Shown here piece after piece: positions 30,933-43,041 of a DNA stretch of 64,000 nt. Within the stretch, counting starts at the first letter, position 1, and each line of letters starts with the position of its first letter. The DNA is from Perkinsus chesapeaki. Taxonomy: Eukaryota; Perkinsozoa; Perkinsida; Perkinsidae. The notes under the pieces are model-generated. The model ran no database searches and was not told the DNA's origin. It saw only the letters and a program-made list of their open reading frames with translations. The position numbers and the translations under genes were made by a program. The stretch is taken from NCBI GenBank assembly GCA_013115145.1, contig JAAPAO010000008.1:62001-126000 (forward strand), written 5' to 3'.

Positions 30933-32778
30933 ATGGGAAAGGACTACTACGCCATCTTAGGGGTGAGCCGGGATGCCAGCCAGGACGAGCTTAAAAAGGC
31001 TTATCGGAAGATGGCTATTCGATGGCATCCAGATAAAAATCCAGATAATTTAGAAGAAGCCAATGAGAAGTTTAAAGACATTAGTGAGGCCTATGAGGTA
31101 CTCTCTGATACACAGAAGCGTGAAGTGTAATAATAGCACGGGTGCGATCGTACTCTTGTCGGGGGCACAATGGGAACGCCTTAACTTCCTTCTAGATAGT
31201 GTTTTTTGATCAGTCTATTTGTGACTGGTATAGCCTATTAAGTTGTTGCTTTGCATTTTTATTGGTAGGTATGATCGGTACGGCTCTGATGGTCCACAGA
31301 TGCAGGCAGGCGGTGGCCCAGGTGGCTTTGGTGGGCAGCATATAGATCCCAACGATCTATTCCGAGCGTAAGCCTTCTGAAGCATCTCAACTGAGAGGAC
31401 TCGGAGTGTCACAGGTTTTTCGGTGGTGCCGATATGGAAGATATTTTCGGTGGTCGAGTTGGTGGCGGTATGGGCGGTCCAATGGGTGGGGTAGTAAGGT
31501 GGCACGGGAGACAATGGGATTGGTGCGGTTCTCAATATTAGACCATGCGGCATGGTGCATGCCGCCAGGGGGCTGCAGTGTTGCGTGCCGTGGCTTACGT
31601 ACTGTACTCGAGGCAAGGAAACGGATTTATTGCGGAAATAGCGCAAAGCTGTTTGCGGTCCCCCGCCAATGCCGGACCATCGTATTTATGGGATCCCGTT
31701 GAAAATTCTTTGCTACCTGGTGAGCTATTTTAGAGCTCAACTGGGGAAAGTCGCCAGATATTCCAGCACTGGGCAGTTTCGATCTTGCCAGCCTACTTAT
31801 CGAATGCCCATTGAGTGGCTTCTTGCCACCTTAGGGCAAGGAACGTCACCAGCTTATAAGCATCGCACGAATCGTCATTCTTCAGAATGGAAGCGCTAAG
31901 CGTATGCCTGCTTTCCAGGTTCACTTCGCGACCTTCGGTCCCGGTGGCATGGGGTTCCAATTCGGAGGGCCGGGAATGGGTGGATTCGGTCCAGGGTTTG
32001 GTCGACGACCACAGCAGCCCTCAGCGGTACCTGTGGAAGTTAGCCTAGAGGAAATTTACCAAGGCTCTACAAGGCGAGAGACGGTAGTTATCAGAGAACC
32101 AATGTCGGGCTTTCACTGGGTTTTGGGTGCAGATCAACGGTCATACGGCCAGCTTCCAGATCCCTAAGGGGTGCCATGAGGGAAAGAAGATCAGGTAGGG
32201 AGGAAGCTGTGGGTTGCGCAGATGGGTGGTGATGCTGATTCGCTCAGTTTTGGATCGAGTTCGTCGGCCAACGATATTTCCTATGTAGTGGTTCACGAGC
32301 AGGAACATGATACATTCGAGCGATCAGGAGACGCCGATCTGGTTACTTATGCGGTGCTTAGTGTGATGGAATGGGTAAGGCGGTCGAGTTATGGCTGCCA
32401 GGAGCTTCGCTGTGTATCAGCTCATCACCGGTCGATCTGGATATAAGATAAGGTGCTTGGATGGTAAGGAGATAACAGTACATGCCCCTTCAGTGTGGGA
32501 AGGACAGATTAGAGTTAGGGGAAAGGTACTAGAAGAACCCTTGAGGGTATCTTCGTATGCTGCACTGTTAGGGTATGCCAGTTGAGGCTGTACCTAATGA
32601 GTACGGTGATTTGTATGTTCGGAGTAGTCCAGTGGACCAAGAGACATGGGAGCAGATGAAACAACTATTGAAGATGGTAGTAGAGGAAGGGAGTGTGCCT
32701 TACCCAGCTCTAGCTTCATTTACCATTCGCCTTCACGTGGACTTCGGTAGGCAGCCGATATGCTACGAACCTTTGTGA
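30933..32778 (+). CDS. Type II DnaJ/Hsp40 co-chaperone
   Basis: Stimulates Hsp70 ATPase. From ATG 30933 the J domain is complete: [20 protein letters not shown], then WHPDKNP (HPD at 31024-31032) and [14 protein letters not shown] Gly/Phe-rich linker ([26 protein letters not shown], later [10 protein letters not shown]) follows, and there is no CxxCxGxG zinc region, so it is the DnaJB class. The C-terminal substrate domains are visible as [56 protein letters not shown] and [24 protein letters not shown]. An intron of about 420 nt splits the G/F region (about 31490-31915). The last exon is uncertain: the chosen stop near 32778 follows [12 protein letters not shown]. Confidence 0.85.
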
Positions 32779-33279
32779 ATAGATATTCGACGACTCTTAA
32801 CGGAGCGTTGCTGGTTGCCCCGCATTGAATGGATGTCGTATCGTCTTGTACATGTAATATCTTCCTCAGGTTGGAGGACTGTTCTTGATCCTCTTGGTAA
32901 TGTCTAACCCATCATGGCTGTTCCTAATCCTAATGCTAAGACCACTGCTTGGTCAATAGTATATGGCTAGAGGACACGATCACAGCCATAAGGGATGTTC
33001 CTATAGTGAGCTGCAACGCTCTACTGTCAATAGGAGAGATTCGGCGCTTCGCTCCGCTTGCTTAGTGTATCATGTTGTGTCTTTCTCTAACGTTATCATG
33101 AGCGGTGCCATTGTTCGGGCACTATTGCTAGCTGGTGGCAACAACCGCTCTTAACATACCCATCATCCCACTGTATTCTTAGTCACCATAACGTTGACTA
33201 TGTTTTCTGTTCTATTGCCATAGCAGTGCGTTGATTTTTAGTGGTAAATTTACCTGGCCTCAGCGGTACTCTTCCGGCA
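32779..33279. other. Intergenic region, nothing recognised
   Basis: About 500 bp between the DnaJ gene and the next plus-strand gene. It may include the last DnaJ exon or 3' UTR. Only short unmatched frames are present. Confidence 0.4.
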
Positions 33280-35152
33280 ATGGCTCTTGCCATACCATGG
33301 CGTGCCCAGAGTGTTATCCGATGCGCTCGCTGTTTGGCCTCGACCAGAGTGACGGCTGCACGGCAAGACAGACGGCCTGAAAGAGGAAAGAGAGATACAG
33401 TAGTGGCACCGACGGTGGCGGAGGAAGAAGGGGAGCTAGATGATGACTTGGGAAGCATTGATGAAGTTCGAATGTGGTGTAGAGTGGCAGGTAAGAGTAG
33501 CCACCTGTTTGCCATTGGGGCTTGAAATCCATGTTGTTGTTGATAGAATGTTCTACAGTGCGTCCCGAAAAATGCTCATTGCCGCGATATTGGCTTTTCT
33601 GGAAAAGTTACCCCGGAAAGGGCATTTCCCTGGGATACCCTTTAGTGCCGTTTCGGGGAATTATCGCGAAGAAGTTGTTCCTTATCGTATTGTTGAATGC
33701 GTTGAGGAATCCTTTGTGTCTCGTGGAAGCGTCGATGATAGCATTTAGGGTAGGTTCGGATATGGTCAGTGGTAGTACAGACGCAGTAGTGGAAACGGTC
33801 GAAACGAATAGAGGAGAGGGTATCGAAGAAGCGGAGGAGGATTACATAGAGAATGATAGAGCACTGAGGGAGATGATGAAACTGAGCCCTAAGAAGGGCA
33901 CGTGGCTCTCGTACACGGCGCGTAGGGAGGGGCCTTGAGGTGGTCCCGTTGCATGTTTCTTTCTATGGTAGCTGAGACCAGCATGTCCAATACAAGACGG
34001 TGGCGACGGTTCATGAAGAACTCAGTGATAGAGCAAACACAATTAGTGGAGGGAGGCCGGTGAGCATTCTAGCTTCCCCTACTGGTGGCAATAGAAGGCT
34101 GTATTGTTAGCTATGGCTCTCGGTGGCATGAGGGTAAGGACTGGCTTGAGAAAGCGAAAGAGTCTGAGAGAAAGCCTCGGGTTGGTCTAGAATAGTGCGT
34201 GTCAGTTGCATGGATGAACCTTAGATACGCGTGAGAGTGCTTGATGTCGATAGGCTATCAATGGAGGAGCTGCACGAGTACGCAGCGTTCTGTTTAATTC
34301 GTGCGTCATACCGAACTATGCAGATTTTTCATGTTTGCATTGGTGCGCCGATTTCCAGCCGAAAAGTGTCTGAAAGTTGCCAGCAGATTAGCGACGTTCC
34401 GAGACAAGGCATCTGCAGCTGTGAGAACTACTGGAGCCTCTGTTGAATTGTGAAATCTCAATCTCAGAGTTATAATAAGCTCATGATCGATATGAGCGAG
34501 CTCTTTGGATCCATTTATGGCCCGGAGCTGTGCGCCCTGTTTGATCGGTAGTGGGAAACAACTAAGTTAGATTCTTCTTGTCACGTCTGCTGTGTGTTCG
34601 TAGGTGTCACAATACAATATCAATACCCTACATGCTGGACTACATTAGGAAATATGGGCAGTTCTCGAAGGAATATATAGCGGAAGAAGTAGGTTGTCTT
34701 CATCAACTTGCGCGGCCTTTTCATCTGTGGAGACCCACTGCTTTTTTATTAGGTGTCGGAGTCTATGAATCCACCAGTATTTGACTTTGTGCGGTACCAG
34801 CATCGAGGTGGATTGCGGTACGAAATTGTCAGAAAGCCTCAAGTAAAGCCGTTGTTCAGGCCGTTACCACCAGTGGTTACCAAACCCCTCGAGCTCAACA
34901 CGTACGCACGACTTTTACCACCATCAAGCGTTAAACGGTACGGTCTGGGAAAGCCGTGTCTGAACGGCCAGTGTGGCACACAGGTGGATCTACCAGCACC
35001 TTCTGCACCACGGTCGGATTATGCTTCATCGAAAGTCGCCTAAGGCTGCGGATATGGATCCAGTGCTCATGGAGACCGATGCAGCAGCTCGTAACGTTTC
35101 GACCTCCGTTTCGGAAGCGGCCCTTTTGGGCGTTGGAAGAAACCATGTGTGA
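33280..35152 (+). CDS. Unidentified multi-exon protein, possible mitochondrial presequence
   Basis: A gene not recognised by family. The proposed ATG 33280 gives a basic, acid-free start (MALAIPWRAQSVIRCARCLA, then TRVTAARQDRRPERGKR) like a mitochondrial presequence, followed by an acidic stretch (EEEGELDDDLGSIDE). A long second exon (about 33548-33935) ends near MKLSPKKGTWLSYTAR. Later exons join as SYGSRWHEGKDWLEKAKESE, VLDVDRLSMEELHEYAAFC, FPAEKCLKVASRLATFRDKA, SYNKLMIDMSELFGSIYGPE, IPYMLDYIRKYGQFSKEYI and FVRYQHRGGLRYEIVRKPQV, followed by a Pro-rich KPLFRPLPP segment. The end is MDPVLMETDAAARN to a TGA at 35150-35152. The exon order and open frames support a real gene. The start, the first introns and the targeting idea are inference. 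Confidence 0.45.
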
Positions 35153-35260
35153 TAGGTACGGCTGAACGTCTGGCTAGGTCGATGAGCAGCCGACCTCCAG
35201 AGCAGCTTTTGAACCAAGTGAACTAAAATGGACAAGGCAATGACTTATGCGGAAAATTAG

Positions 35261-36088
35261 GTGCGAACTCGAGCCGAGCACGGATTGGAGCTTCCAAGAG
35301 AAGGCGGTGATGAAGGCGATGGTACAGTTGTTGAGTGGAACATAGCTTCTGGGAACAAAGGGAATTTTGAAGGCCAAGAAGAGGAGAAAGGTGAATTAAA
35401 TAGAAGGCTGTTGGGTGTTGTAGGACATACTTTAACGTGCCAGAATGGTCAATACGTTCAACTGAGGACCGCCCAAGTGGAGCCGACGGAACGAAGGTCA
35501 GGGATACTTCAAGTTCAATGCAATTCACTAAAGTGCAAGAATTCAAATCTCGTCTTGCGGAGGACGACGACTCGGCCATGGTACCGATCCCCGACGAATC
35601 GGGGGATCCAGGCTCAGTAAGGGTTCCAGGTCGTGTGCGGTGTTGTTACTTCCTGTAAGGTCATACCTGTTGGCGAAGAGACCGGACGAACGGACGACTT
35701 CGAGGAGAATAGAGAGGAGCGTTTCTGGCTGCGAAAAGTCGTCTCCTTCTTCCGACACAACCGACGGTAGATCGCAATGCGGTAATACTTGCAGCTACTG
35801 CGTAATCTCAGATGCTACCGCTACATCCCTGGTAGGGGATGGACACTGGTTGATGATCCTCGTGGACCGAAAAGGTAGAGGATGTTTGAGGTTAGACGTT
35901 TTGAACCTGGCGTTGCTTCAGTTACGGTATTCCACGAAAGCATCGCCCACATATCATACAACGTACGAAGCAAAGAAAGCTTTCGAAAGTTCGTGCATGG
36001 TATCGTCTCAAGTCCAATTTGCGTGGATCGGCGAAAGCTAGACTTGGCTGAACATGCGTTTCTGAGAAAGTTTCTGACTTTGCTATAG
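35261..36088 (+). other. Cluster of open frames, possible degraded or unrecognised gene
   Basis: Several overlapping plus-strand frames (35261-35620, 35437-35658, 35882-36088) have mixed, charged composition, for example MQFTKVQEFKSRLAEDDDSA and FEENREERFWLRKVVSFF. I could not build one consistent spliced frame, nor see a known motif. It may be a small gene, a decayed element or noise. Confidence 0.25.
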
Positions 36089-36175
36089 TTCTACTTAACG
36101 TCAATTAGCTTATTCTCTACATAGTAACATTGCAACTGGTGTAATACTAGCACGAACTACGATACACTTCCCAAC

Positions 36176-36364
36176 TTGCAACGCGTTCTTCGAAGTTGTC
36201 GTCGAGGTCGTACCGGGAGACCCAACCCTGTGCAAATTACTGCGGAAGCACGAGAATATGTTGAACGCGTTACCCAATACAGTTCTACGACAGAAATCAA
36301 CATTACCGATAGCTTCGAGCAGTTCGCATTTCCTTCATGCTGCGGACACATGGCATCGTCTTGA
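36176..36364 (+). other. Short frame with weak transposase-like helix
   Basis: A frame at 36176-36364 holds RGRTGRPNPVQITAEAREYV, which loosely recalls the GRP linker after the helix-turn-helix of Tc1/IS630-type transposases. No DDE residues or terminal repeats were found, and the region is AT-rich and next to an assembly gap. A decayed element is possible only. Confidence 0.2.
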
Positions 36365-36728
36365 TGAAAGCTTGTCAAAAACTATGGGATTCGCCTGGAC
36401 AAAACTCCATTAAAAAGCATTTAGGAACATGCAACTTCGCAGTCACGATATTGCGGCACATAAAGATACACAAAAAATATCAAGACCGCTCGACACTTTT
36501 TAATTACTTACATCCTCCGTCCAATAGTTAATAACTAACTATAGTTACTGTAGCCACTAAATGCTGTCTAATTCTCATCTAGCTCTAGCTTGTCGATATA
36601 GACATCGCTGAAGTGTCGCAAGCTGTAGACAATTCCATCGAGAGTTCAATTCCACGCAATTTACCGAAGCACTTATCGTCCTTGTAGTATTGTCTCAAAT
36701 CGTACTACTGAAGCACTTTCAGATCTAG

Positions 36729-36817
36729 CTTATCATTCCTAGATGTGTATGAGTGTCAACGTCTCCACTTTTAATTCCAAATCCTAGAGGTTGCTAGGCA
36801 AATGATCAAATAACGTC
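36729..36817 (+). repeat. Direct repeat, copy 1 (about 89 bp)
   Basis: The segment containing TAGATGTGTATGAGTGTCAA through CAAATAACGTC is repeated at 37146-37234 with only a handful of substitutions. Copy 1 lies about 80 bp upstream of the ATG at 36897, in promoter position. Confidence 0.85.
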
Positions 36818-36896
36818 TTGTGTTTCGTCGGCGGTTCTCTCTTTCCAAAAATGCATATATTTTTTGTAGTTGATATCGTTTCTTTATATTAACGCT

Positions 36897-36939
36897 ATGA
36901 AGTTCATTCTCGCTGCTATCGGTGCTGTTGCTTTGGCTG
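36897..36939 (+). CDS. Start of a secreted protein gene, interrupted by the assembly gap
   Basis: ATG 36897 opens MKFILAAIGAVALA and runs straight into the N gap. This is a textbook signal-peptide start: one Lys, then a hydrophobic Ala/Ile/Val core. The rest of the protein is missing. The repeated upstream sequence on the other side of the gap suggests a multi-copy family that the assembler could not resolve; this is inference. Confidence 0.5.
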
Positions 36940-37038
36940 NNNNNNNNNNNNNNNNNNNNNNNNNNNNNNNNNNNNNNNNNNNNNNNNNNNNNNNNNNNNN
37001 NNNNNNNNNNNNNNNNNNNNNNNNNNNNNNNNNNNNNN
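36940..37038. other. Assembly gap (99 N)
   Basis: A run of 99 unknown bases. True length cannot be inferred from the N count. It is flanked by the two copies of an 89-bp direct repeat. Confidence 1.
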
Positions 37039-37145
37039 ATTATTGCTAATTTTTGGTTGACTACCAGGTAGTCGCAAGCTAGATGAGCCGTATGGCTCGC
37101 ACGGTTTCCCCGCGGTAACCGTTACCAGTGTATCAGGTTGACTGG

Positions 37146-37234
37146 CTTGTCATTTTTAGATGTGTATGAGTGTCAATATCTCCACTTTTAATTCTAAATC
37201 CTAGAGGTTGCCAGGCAAACGATCAAATAACGTC
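37146..37234 (+). repeat. Direct repeat, copy 2 (about 89 bp)
   Basis: Second copy of the repeat at 36729-36817. Unlike copy 1 it is not followed by a signal-peptide ATG within the next 100 bp; the following bases diverge. Confidence 0.85.
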
Positions 37235-37566
37235 AAGTTTTCGTTAGCCTTAATTTTTTCCTAAAGATGTAGAATTTTAGTTTTTGAGTAGTGCTTCGGT
37301 GTGATGTTGTGAAGGGTTTCTTGCTTATGTATAGCCCCTGTTGGCACTAGGCGGACGCAACTGTGATGCAAATTACGACAATGAATGCATCTTCATGAGT
37401 TCGGCCTTCCGCTTTGCAAGTAAATAGTCAACTCCTAGCCTTGAAGTTAATTGGCCACTCTTGAACTTACTAGGAGAAGAGCTTAGTCGATTAACCGTCT
37501 GCTTGGCGTTTGGCTTGTCAATGGCAAATCGATAGGTAGCATCCATGGAACGTGATCGTGAATGGC

Positions 37567-40278
37567 TCAGCGAGGTAGGACGATAGCTTGAACGGGACGA
37601 AACTGCAGGCGTACTATAAATCGATGTTGAGCTCCGAGTTGATAGGGACTGCCCGACTCGCAGCCGGTAACGCTCAGTAGGGCTACCGCTGGAGATACAC
37701 CTCTCGTTACCATTTGGGGGGCCCTCTTCTGTAACAATCTCCGTTGTGAGACTACTGTAGTGTCTTGTTGGCAGTAGTCTGTGTAGTGCAGCAACATCCT
37801 GATTCGTTTGACTTCTATGGTGGACTTAGATACTCTTCTTACTTCATTCAGCTGTTCTCTAATAACATCCGGTGACACTATTTGCTCAACCCCTTTCAAT
37901 ATTCTGCCCATTAGGGAGCCGATTTCAGTCGACTCAGTCGAGGCTATACCTTGCTCCCTAGTCTCGAGCTCCGATATCCTTTCCTGACACATTGCGTTAC
38001 TATCAGCTGTCCCTGACACTCACTCTTAGTTGAATCAGCTCTCTGTCTTGCACTTCTTTAGATTTCTGAAGCTGCGCCACTATCTGGTCTCGATCATCCA
38101 GCCGCGTTGTCAAGGCCAGCATAATATCTCTCTGCTTGATCAAAAGTGATTTATACCTAAAGTGCCGCTACCCCTCCAAGTTTGACTTCAAAATGGCTAC
38201 CTGTCAACGTGCATCTTATCGTTTTCCAGTGCCTCTCGTTCCCTTTCTAACGCCTCTTCAGTGAGCCTAAGCTGCTCCATGTATCGCTCATTACCATCTC
38301 CCAGCGCTGGATGCAGCAGTTGGTTTTGAAGATGCCGCACCCTCTCCGTGAGGGCTTCATTGGATTCTCTCTGTCGCTCAAATTCTCTGCAAGACCACGC
38401 ATAGCTTCCCCCTGTTCAGCTGGGCTCGATAGCCTTACCTACTGGTGTGTTGCAGTCGGCGATACGCTTCAGTACGATCCTCCTCTGCTCTTCGTCTCTC
38501 CTCGTCCATCTACAGCACCCCACATACCAAGACTCTCTCGTATACGTAACCCTCAAGTACGAATACCTTCAATAACTGTCTGTCGTTTACTGCACTGTTA
38601 GGGCGCTTGGCCAGCTCTGCTCGGAGCCTCTGTAGTTCAGCTTCGTATCTTCGCTAGCTTAGAACAGAGGCACTCCGTATACAACTGTTACTTGCGTATT
38701 AGAGCATCTTGATCCGATACGAACTCGTTCATGACAGCTGTGTTACGAATTGTCTTTGCCCTATTTGCAAACTTCAGTGTTGATAACGATTCTCCAAAGG
38801 CTTCTGCCTACCAAACAGGGCAGCTTACAAGGAGGACATCTGTCGGCGCACCGCTGGTGATATCATGGCAATCATCGCCGTTATACAGTTTCCACCAAGA
38901 GAATCTTCTAGCAGGCGAGTGAGCTTCGAGTCTCGATAGGGGATATGGCTCCGCCCAGCTCCCGATGCGCCACTCTCAGCTAACATATCACTCATCAAGA
39001 CCAACATCAATCGTAATGCAGACCTCGGCTGGCCTCAGTAAGAGCTGATATAACATTTCCCAGAGCTGATAGGGACTGATTTATCTTCTTTGATTCTTCC
39101 AATCTCACTCCTGTAGCACCTGTGTGGAAGGCTGCTAGATTATTATGACAACAGTCTAGCTACCAGTAAGCCTGACACGCTCACTTCCCGCCAAGTCGAC
39201 TAAGTTCAGCTTGCCTACCTGTCGGAAGTGTTCGACCATGCCACACTACTATCCTACCTTCAAAGTCGAGTTATCGTCTACGATCTCTACTACGATTGTA
39301 AATACTGCATGTGACCGTGAGGATGCATCATTGAGTTTAGTCTGAAGCGGCGTCGCTGCTGCGCTAGCGGACCCTCCCCTACAGTGGCGATGGCCCGTGA
39401 TGCATTGCCCTCTGTTATCAGTGTGTAAACCTCTTCTGGCTCTCTGACGATGTGCTCCGCCAAGCCGTCAACGTATCTTGCAAACTTATTATCGCAAATA
39501 GTCAGCCTCGAGCTTTTACACTCCTAGACTCTTATCCTGCCTTATATTCAGCTGTGGCCTATCCTCTCTTGGAAGCAAGTCCGATAAAGCCTCATTATAT
39601 ATTTGCAGGTAAGATGCTCGCACACGGAACGTTGCATCGGAAGCCCTATTGAGGTCTGCGTATCTGCACTTGGTGACTCGGCGTTTAACCTGTTGCTAGT
39701 CCTACTCGAATATCTCTGCCATGCTCCTTGGTATTATCCCTCTCTGTGAATGGTCATGGTAATCGGTAACGAAGCCCTCCATAGTGTGTGTCTTCCCAGT
39801 TCCCGTTTGACCGTAGGCCAGTATGGTAGCATTGTATCTACCTTAGCCGTTGCTCGTTTCGACACAAGAGTTTGTCTACCCTTGAAGCACACTCATTACG
39901 GCGTCCTTGGCCGTTCTCTGATAAACATCTGGTTGCCTGGAGTCCTCATCATATCTGGTGATTCACACTGCATGCGTTGCAACGACATTCAAGCTGCTGC
40001 CATTGGGAACTTACACGGTATCAAATGTGAAGACATGATTTGCCAGAATCTGGTGTTGCCGTTCAGTTGCCTGTGCGATTCTCGCAGGACCCCCTCCTCC
40101 CACAGAGCCCGTCATTGGTACGCTGACAACCTGAGGCCTTGCTGTCCGGCGGAGGGGTAAAAGCTATTACCTCGCTGAGTGTCAATTGTGGACCATCTAC
40201 CGAGACTATATGGCAGTAGTCGGATGCTAGTAATTCCCGCTTCAAAGGAGGTCTCACTCTTACAGCTACCTGTGCCAT
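37567..40278 (-). CDS. Kinesin with N-terminal motor domain
   Basis: Microtubule motor ATPase. The minus-strand ATG at 40278 gives [16 protein letters not shown], the first motor strand. The P-loop [13 protein letters not shown] lies at about 39780-39825, switch [14 protein letters not shown] at about 39295-39335, switch [14 protein letters not shown] at about 39175-39210, and [20 protein letters not shown] at about 38880-38950, followed by MIAMISPA. The region from about 38700 down to 37567 encodes heptad-like coiled coil ([30 protein letters not shown]). All nucleotide-binding motifs are intact, so it should be an active motor. The kinesin subfamily cannot be named. Introns are short throughout. 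The stop at 37567 is the most downstream frame I could connect. Confidence 0.85.
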
Positions 40279-40589
40279 ACTAATGGGTACTCTTCCCTGG
40301 TTAACAACAGGGGCGACATTACATTGAAATCACCCTTAATAATCTTTCTTGTCAGTGCCTTACGCTTTTCCGCTTCATTTGTTCGTAGCATGCCCTGTGA
40401 CATGGTCATACCAGCGAACGCCAGAGCGCAGGCTAACACTACTTGTGACAACTGTAACGCGGAAAGATAGGTGTCATTAAAATATCAGAATTGAACTAAT
40501 AGTACGATTTATGATATTGCGAGGGTTGGGTGTGAATGTATTATACAGATTCGTCAGTCAGTCATATATTTAACAGTATGCCAAGCCAG
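40279..40589. other. Spacer between two minus-strand genes
   Basis: About 310 bp between the kinesin start and the SH3BP5-like stop. A minus-strand frame (40266-40451) with a hydrophobic then basic stretch (LACALAFAGMTMSQGM, EKRKALTRKI) overlaps it, but no in-frame splice to the kinesin ATG was found. Confidence 0.4.
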
Positions 40590-42823
40590 CTAGATACCAT
40601 CTTCGACAACATTACCACGCCGAAACTCGTGAACCTGAAAAACTCCCCCATCACAAGTTCCTCCACCAGTAGCATTGTTGTATGGCACTTCAAGAGCTAC
40701 TGAGTGTCTGACCTTATTTGAGATGCATTCAAGTTCCTTCATGGTATCCTGGTATTTCTTTTTGGTTGCTCTAATTGCCGTTTTCACTTTGCCAGCTCTA
40801 ACTAGCTCATTATTACTGAGCTCCGAAAACCTGACGCCCGCTTGTTCCCATCAGTTTCCGTAGTAAAGTATGCTACTTCGCGAAATCACTGTACCAAGGT
40901 TCGGCCTTCTTTATGGCGCGTTCCGTTGTATCCCGCTTTATGCGTGATATTAGGTTCTGAATCGATCGGTACCTACTCCCCGAGTACCTCCACAAGACAT
41001 CACCATACACTTACTCAGAAGTTCGGGTGATGCAAGCACGCTCGGCTGCGTCCCGAGACGACTGAGCAGCAAGCAGCTCAACAGAGAGTTCCGCTAGTCG
41101 ATCCTATCAGTAACGATAAGCTGCAATGACCTCAGATGTTATACCTGTTCATCTGAGGACTTCAGAGGGATGCTACTACTAGTCCTTGGCCGTAGCGATG
41201 GTTCAGCAATTGGGCTTGGTTCAGCAGAGCTCCTGAGAACAATATCCAGTGCTAACGTGAGCCCACGAAGTATTCGGTTATCGAATTCCGGCGCTCGCCA
41301 CACGGCGATTGCTGATGGTAGAAATTTGAGTTGAGGTGAATTTCGGCAGGCTGCGAAGATGCCCTTCAAACCGCCCCTCCCCTATAGTACTCTTTGTCGT
41401 CCCCCACAGTACTGCCAGTCGAGTATGACTCTCGAGCTTCCACGCAGCCACCCTCCCCTTCGAGAGCGAATTCTGGAAGTGTATCACCACACAGGAAGGT
41501 TGAAGGCTTTACCTTCCTCAGCTCCACTCATAAGCTTTTTGATGCGTTCAACATCCTCAACAGCCTTCTTGAACTCACCAGTAGCTGCATGAACCGCCTA
41601 ACGTACACTGTACGGCGGTCAGATGGTGGCAAAGGCCGGCACCTGTTGAGAGTCCCCGAGAGCAGCGCATGCCTCATAGTAAGCTTTGGTTCTCTCAAGC
41701 ACCGATCGGCCGATAAGCTAAACACGCGAATGTCATTGAACTAGGTTTATGTAACGAGTCCATTACTGGCAGGAGCTGCTGTTTCCTCCTTCTCCATTCT
41801 GAAGCTAGATGATGCCGCCGCTTCTCTATTGTACTGAGCTCTCTCTCTAAATCATTCAGTCGCTCAGCAGATGTATTCATCGCATCCAATAGCTCTGGGA
41901 CCTGCGTCGATATTGACAATGCTGTAGAGGTGTATCGACGACCTTCTCAGTTAATCTCCTTTCCTCGTCGCCTTCCTCAGTGTCCTCTGCTAACTCCCGA
42001 ACCGAGCTCGGTACTTCCAGGTCACAATTAGCCGCTGCGACACTTTCAGAGTCGGCTGCCTGACATGATTGAATGCACTAAGGATATGTTGTCAGCCTTC
42101 CTAAGCTGAGCTCTACACTTTCCTGGCCGTTGGGGAGAGACTCGGGCCGATCGTCGCCACGATCCGAACACTAGCGTGGACTCGATACTGGAACTATAAT
42201 ATACATGTCTCCAACTAGATGATATAGATTCTAAGTTGAAGTAGCCCTCTCGGATGGGGTCCGCTTCAAAGAGAGCCGCCGAATTTTCCCCAACTCTTAA
42301 AGCGCTAAAACTATAAAAAGCGGCAGGAAATTTGTCATCTGTCCTCAACAACATAATTTCGACACTTACCGATGCGTCCACATCCGAGTCCCATCCACAG
42401 GTCATGTGCCGTGCCTTCCGAACATGATTCTAAGATGGGATATTAGGGTTATGGGCTTTATTCCTACAGTGTTATGATGAGAGTATCTGCTAGAGCTACG
42501 AGAGCTACTAGAGGACTCTGACCCCAAGCACGAGGCCACATCTGCAATGTGGACATCAGTAGGCTCCATCAGCTCAGTCGGAGTTGCGGATCTTGACAAA
42601 GTACTTTGAGCCCCCCAACGGCCCAGCACTACCTTCCGTACACTGTTGGTAGCTCGAGGCTCTTGCTGGTAATCCGAGGAGACTGAGGAAGAAGATCCAA
42701 GTCTCCATCGTGGGAAGTGATTTCGGGCACTACCGCGGAAATTTTGGTATGAGCTCGGGAGTCCGGCCGCCGCCGTTCACTGGTTGATGACGGTACTTCC
42801 AACGTGACAAAAATATAACTCAA
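40590..42823 (-). CDS. SH3BP5-like coiled-coil protein, probable Rab11 GEF
   Basis: SH3BP5/REI-1 proteins are long coiled coils that activate Rab11. Minus-strand exons, in order, give an acidic start (SVRELAEDTEEGDEERRLTE), then VPELLDAMNTSAERLNDLER, ELSTIEKRRHHLASEWRRRK, VLERTKAYYEACAALGDSQQ, EFKKAVEDVERIKKL, LAELSVELLAAQSSRDAAER and AIRATKKKYQDTMKELECIS followed by NKVRHSVALEVPY. The pattern of two long antiparallel coils with an (A/P)YYEA element and a final KYQxxxKxLExIS helix follows the family. The stop is at 40590. The N-terminal part (42060-42823) is Ser-rich (SSSSSRSSSRYSHHN) and its exact start is not resolved. The Rab11 activity is by homology. Confidence 0.65.
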
Positions 42824-43041
42824 CTACAAGTAGGATAATCCGATTCAGTGTTAAACACTGAGAGGACAGGCCAACACTTGCCCTTCTTGCTCTGACTTGA
42901 AGTTACCTAACGCTACTTCTCCAGTGTCGCACCTCGACGCGGTAGGCTTGCCCAGGCCGGTGCCTGATAGCGCTAGCGGAACTATCCTCGACAGGGAGAC
43001 TGTCGTTGGTGTATGTTTTAAGATGAGTTATTGTACATAGC

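Noticed and set aside
36897-37320. Second signal-peptide gene after repeat copy 2
   Set aside because: No ATG followed by a hydrophobic stretch occurs at the expected distance; the sequence diverges after the repeat.
38311-40160. Plus-strand ORFs opposite the kinesin gene
   Set aside because: The minus strand encodes the full set of kinesin motor motifs. The plus frames are unrelated shadows.
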